The notes under the pieces were generated by a model, which was not told the DNA's origin, did no database searches, and saw only the letters and a program-made list of their open reading frames with translations. A stretch of DNA of 64,000 nt, taken from JADJXV01 sp046328995. GTDB taxonomy: Bacteria; Bacteroidota; Ignavibacteria; Kapaibacteriales; UBA961. The DNA is taken from the NCBI GenBank assembly GCA_046328995.1, contig JAXLVN010000001.1, forward strand, positions 1,302,001-1,366,000, written 5' to 3'. Each line of letters begins with the position of its first letter. Position 1 is the stretch's first letter. This document shows positions 61,817 through 64,000 of the stretch, in pieces. The translations under genes were made by a program, and so were the position numbers.

Positions 61817-62254
61817 ATGAATCTCCTTTCCCTCCTCTTTGTATCTATCTTTTTCTCTCTCATCTTTCCACTATCGGTGTTTGCAAACGAACGGAATGAT
61901 GAGAAAGGTGCTTCTTCGGTTCACTCCGCCGACAATCACCTCTACACAGCCAATTTCCTAGACCCACCTCCTCAATTCCCCGGCGGACCTGCTGCTTTGC
62001 AACAATTTATAGATACGACTCTCATTCGAACAATTTTCCGAATTGACTACGAAGGCTATATTACGCTACGGTTTGAAATTGATACACTTGGGATTGTCCA
62101 CAATCTGGTAGCTGTTGGCGAAGAAAACGGTTCGCCTGTCTATGAGGCATGCAAGAAAGTACAACACACAATGCCCCGCTGGCTGCCGGGAATGCTTAAT
62201 GGAAAGAAAGTGCGGTCGGTGTATAGTTTGCCCGTTGTGATTGTAAAGAGGTAG
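61817..62254 (+). CDS. TonB C-terminal-domain protein, short form (145 aa)
   Basis: A short protein with a hydrophobic N-terminus MNLLSLLFVSIFFSLIFPLSVFA that is a signal or anchor. A C-terminal TonB-like domain (about 50-145) carries FPGGPAALQQFIDTTL, then ITLRFEIDTLGIVHNL, ACKKVQHTMPRWLPGMLNGKKV and YSLPVVIVK. This is the TonB energy-transducer C-terminal fold. It lacks the Pro-rich spacer, so it cannot reach the outer membrane in the normal way. It may be a soluble relative that serves another role. A longer in-frame start at 61745 is unlikely. Confidence 0.82.
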   Translation: MNLLSLLFVSIFFSLIFPLSVFANERNDEKGASSVHSADNHLYTANFLDPPPQFPGGPAALQQFIDTTLIRTIFRIDYEGYITLRFEIDTLGIVHNLVAVGEENGSPVYEACKKVQHTMPRWLPGMLNGKKVRSVYSLPVVIVKR

Positions 62255-62260
62255 TCTCTC

Positions 62261-62431
62261 CTGAGAGTATCACTTCTTTGTGATGCTCTCAGTGAATATG
62301 CTCGACCAACCTGCTTGGACTGACCTGCTTGACCACTGAGAGCATCACTAAGAATGATACACTCAGGGCTTTGCTCTGCTTGACCAACCTGCTTGACCAC
62401 TGAGAGCATCACTAAGAAGTGATACTCTCAG
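62261..62431. repeat. Triple nested-palindrome repeat before the Dus gene
   Basis: Unit A (62261-62294, CTGAGAGTATCAC...GTGATGCTCTCAGTG) is matched in inverted form by unit C (62398-62431) at 33 of 34 positions, and by unit B (62334-62366) with more changes. Each unit is itself a hairpin. Direct copies of CCTGCTTGACC(A) lie between them. The stretch 62255-62484 holds no gene. Confidence 0.88.
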
Positions 62432-62484
62432 AAGACTTACCCACACTCCCTCAGCTTGACTGCTATATTTTGAGCAAAGTTGTG

Positions 62485-62492
62485 TATTTTTG
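62485..62492 (+). promoter_or_regulatory. Candidate promoter -7 element TATTTTTG for the Dus gene
   Basis: TATTTTTG (TAnnTTTG) lies 51 bases before the dihydrouridine synthase ATG. No TTG is well placed at -33. Confidence 0.45.
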
Positions 62493-62542
62493 CGGCGGAA
62501 TTATCGCAAACCAATTGCCGCTGATGCGGAACGACTATAGAA

Positions 62543-63556
62543 ATGGCTACTCTCACTATTGGAAATGTTTCCGTTGAAAATGGCATCCTCCTTGCACCGC
62601 TTGAAGATGTGACCGAGCTCCCCTTTCGCGTGATGTGCAAACGCTTGGGCGCCGATATCGTTTATACGGAGTTCATTTCGTCCGACGGATTAGTACACGA
62701 CGCACGGAGATCTCTTGAAAAATTACGACTTGCTGACGAAGAACATCCGGTAGCAATTCAAATATTCGGCGGTGACTTGGACGTGATGAGAGAGGCCGCC
62801 CTGATGGCAGAAGCAGCGGGTCCGGACTTTATAGACATTAATTGCGGTTGCTGGGTTAAGAATGTTGTTGCCAGGAATTCCGGTGCGGCTCTCCTCAAAG
62901 ACCCGCCGATGATGGCAAAAATGACCAAAACTCTCGTTGATACCGTGAAGCTGCCGGTGACCGTCAAGACACGGCTCGGATGGGATAAAAATAATATCGT
63001 TATCGTTGAGGTTGCGAAAATGCTCGAGCAGGCTGGCGCTGCCGCACTGACCGTGCACTGTAGAACCCGCGATATGGGGCATGCCGGTGAAGCAGACTGG
63101 ACATGGATAGAAAAAATTAAACGGGAAGTGTCGATACCGGTGATCCTTAATGGCGATGTGACAACCGTCGAAGATGTAGCCCGCGCATTCAATGATACAG
63201 GATGCGATGCGGTGATGATCGGAAGAGGCGCTATAGGTAACCCCTTTATATTCAGACGGGCTAAGATGTTTTTAGCCACCGGGGTCGTTCCCCCCGAGCC
63301 CAGCGCGAATGAACGGATACAAGTATGTTTGGAGCATTTGAAATTAACCATTGCTCACAAACCTGAACGGCGGGCAATACTCGAATTTCGGAAATTTTAT
63401 GGCGGATACTTGCGCGGACTCTATACCTCCGCACCTGTCAAACAGGATATACAGCAATTACTCTCCTATGCCGAAATCGAAGAACGTTTGCACCGCTATA
63501 TTGAATTTTTAGCCGAGCGTGCAGTTGAGCAAACTCACGAAATCGAGCAAATATAA
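62543..63556 (+). CDS. dusB: tRNA-dihydrouridine synthase (DusB-like)
   Basis: A flavin-dependent enzyme that reduces uridine to dihydrouridine in the tRNA D-loop. The 337-residue protein has the TIM-barrel FMN enzyme motifs: APLEDVTELPFRVMCKRLGA (18-37), IQIFGGD (72-78), the catalytic Cys103 in INCGCW (99-104), KTRLGW with its Lys/Arg near residue 146, HCRTR, and GDVTTVEDVA plus IGRGAIGNP (FMN phosphate). The residue after the catalytic Cys is Trp, where many bacterial Dus have Pro. This looks like a Bacteroidota variant. The start ATG is 51 bases after a TAnnTTTG element. A partial gene follows 18 bases on, likely in the same transcript. Confidence 0.93.
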   Translation: MATLTIGNVSVENGILLAPLEDVTELPFRVMCKRLGADIVYTEFISSDGLVHDARRSLEKLRLADEEHPVAIQIFGGDLDVMREAALMAEAAGPDFIDINCGCWVKNVVARNSGAALLKDPPMMAKMTKTLVDTVKLPVTVKTRLGWDKNNIVIVEVAKMLEQAGAAALTVHCRTRDMGHAGEADWTWIEKIKREVSIPVILNGDVTTVEDVARAFNDTGCDAVMIGRGAIGNPFIFRRAKMFLATGVVPPEPSANERIQVCLEHLKLTIAHKPERRAILEFRKFYGGYLRGLYTSAPVKQDIQQLLSYAEIEERLHRYIEFLAERAVEQTHEIEQI

Positions 63557-63574
63557 CAGAGTAGGAAAATTATT

Positions 63575-64000
63575 GTGAGTGTAAAAAAAACGAACGCGAA
63601 AGCTACCGGCACGGGCGCCGTACAAACGTCAAGCCGTAAACCAAAAACAGAAAAAAAAGGCAACCCAACTACAGCAAATAGTACCCTCGCCGCATCAGGT
63701 ATCCCCGATACGGCGAACGGTACAATGACCGCCGATACCATTCCTACACCTTCCCGTCATGCTGCTCCGAAGCAATCAACTCTCAGCAGGAAAAGAGCAG
63801 CCGGTATCCCCCAACAGACTTCTCAAGAACAGGTAACAGTAGCTCCAAGCGAACAAAAGGGAAGGAAAAATAGCGACGGACAATCGAACCAACATCTTAG
63901 CACACCTGCACTTCCGGCGGTTGCTACCACTAAAGTCACCCGCAAGAAATCCGGCAAAGCCACCTCCGGTGCCACCGCTGCACTGCCTGCCGGTGGAACT
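63575..64000 (+). CDS. Partial gene with a long basic, low-complexity N-terminus
   Basis: An open frame from a GTG start (AGGA ribosome-binding site ten bases upstream) runs to the window end, 142 codons without a stop. The residues are Lys/Arg, Ala, Thr, Ser, Pro and Gly in a disordered mixture (VKKTNAKATGTG, SSRKPKTEKKG, VTRKKSGKATSGAT). No domain is yet visible. It begins 18 bases after the Dus gene stop, so it is probably co-transcribed. The downstream part needed to identify it lies outside the window. Confidence 0.7.
   Translation, partial: MSVKKTNAKATGTGAVQTSSRKPKTEKKGNPTTANSTLAASGIPDTANGTMTADTIPTPSRHAAPKQSTLSRKRAAGIPQQTSQEQVTVAPSEQKGRKNSDGQSNQHLSTPALPAVATTKVTRKKSGKATSGATAALPAGGT

Noticed and set aside
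1..64000. tRNA, rRNA, transposase, prophage and CRISPR elements
   Set aside because: I searched by eye for conserved arms, Cas or transposase motifs and found none; a covariance search would be needed to exclude small RNAs.

Overview
This 64 kb window looks like a chromosomal segment of a Gram-negative bacterium of the Bacteroidota/Chlorobi assemblage, perhaps a Kapabacteria- or Ignavibacteria-like lineage. Four signs point there. Several secreted proteins end in a type IX secretion (T9SS) sorting domain. Several genes carry the Bacteroidota promoter element TAnnTTTG upstream, and many starts lack a Shine-Dalgarno sequence. Arginine synthesis uses the N-acyl-ornithine carbamoyltransferase branch (ArgF') known from Bacteroides and Xanthomonas. 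TonB-dependent and OmpA-type outer-membrane proteins are also present. I see no tRNA, rRNA, CRISPR array, transposase or prophage. The lineage is inferred from gene content, not from a marker tree.

Layout. 1-1.3 kb: an orphan membrane protein and a regulatory leader region. 1.1-12.2 kb: an arginine cluster on the plus strand (N-acylglutamate synthase-like GNAT, argG, argC, argD, a cupin, a lipoprotein, argF', argB, an argE-like deacylase, argH). Most gaps in it contain palindromic intergenic repeats of different families. 12.2-19 kb: minus-strand housekeeping genes (outer-membrane barrel, SDR, S9 peptidase, OsmC, GNAT, Fe-S protein, purK). 19.5-23.9 kb: two secreted proteins, rsgA and recJ. 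23.9-28 kb: a four-gene minus-strand signalling operon. 28.5-32.9 kb: a T9SS cargo and a large VIT/VWA protein. 33-38 kb: a probable sulfur-electron-transfer module (two TsdA-like dihaem cytochromes, a porin-like barrel, a YeiH-family transporter and a 57-residue membrane protein). 38.2-42.8 kb: OmpA and DUF2339 proteins. 42.8-46.9 kb: TonB receptor, YfiR protein and histidine kinase. 47-50.6 kb: a 2-oxoglutarate dehydrogenase E1 fused to an E2-type acyltransferase domain (Kgd/OdhA architecture). 50.8-64 kb: a metallo-hydrolase, three T9SS cargo proteins, a GDP-mannose pyrophosphorylase fused to a degenerate phosphomannomutase, small secreted proteins, a Dus enzyme and the start of a low-complexity gene.

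How the genes work together. The arginine genes encode an almost complete acylated pathway: acylglutamate kinase, reductase, aminotransferase, acylornithine carbamoyltransferase, deacylase, then ArgG and ArgH. ArgF' has Val at the position reported to separate N-acetyl- from N-succinyl-ornithine specificity. A 43-residue Arg-ending ORF sits between a promoter-like element and the first gene. The strongest leads for a second look are the Kgd-type fusion outside Actinobacteria, the TsdA/porin/YeiH cluster, the pseudo-phosphomannomutase fusion, the AT-rich passenger modules joined to GC-richer sorting domains, and the dense nested-palindrome intergenic repeats, including a pair of inverted copies that bracket argG.
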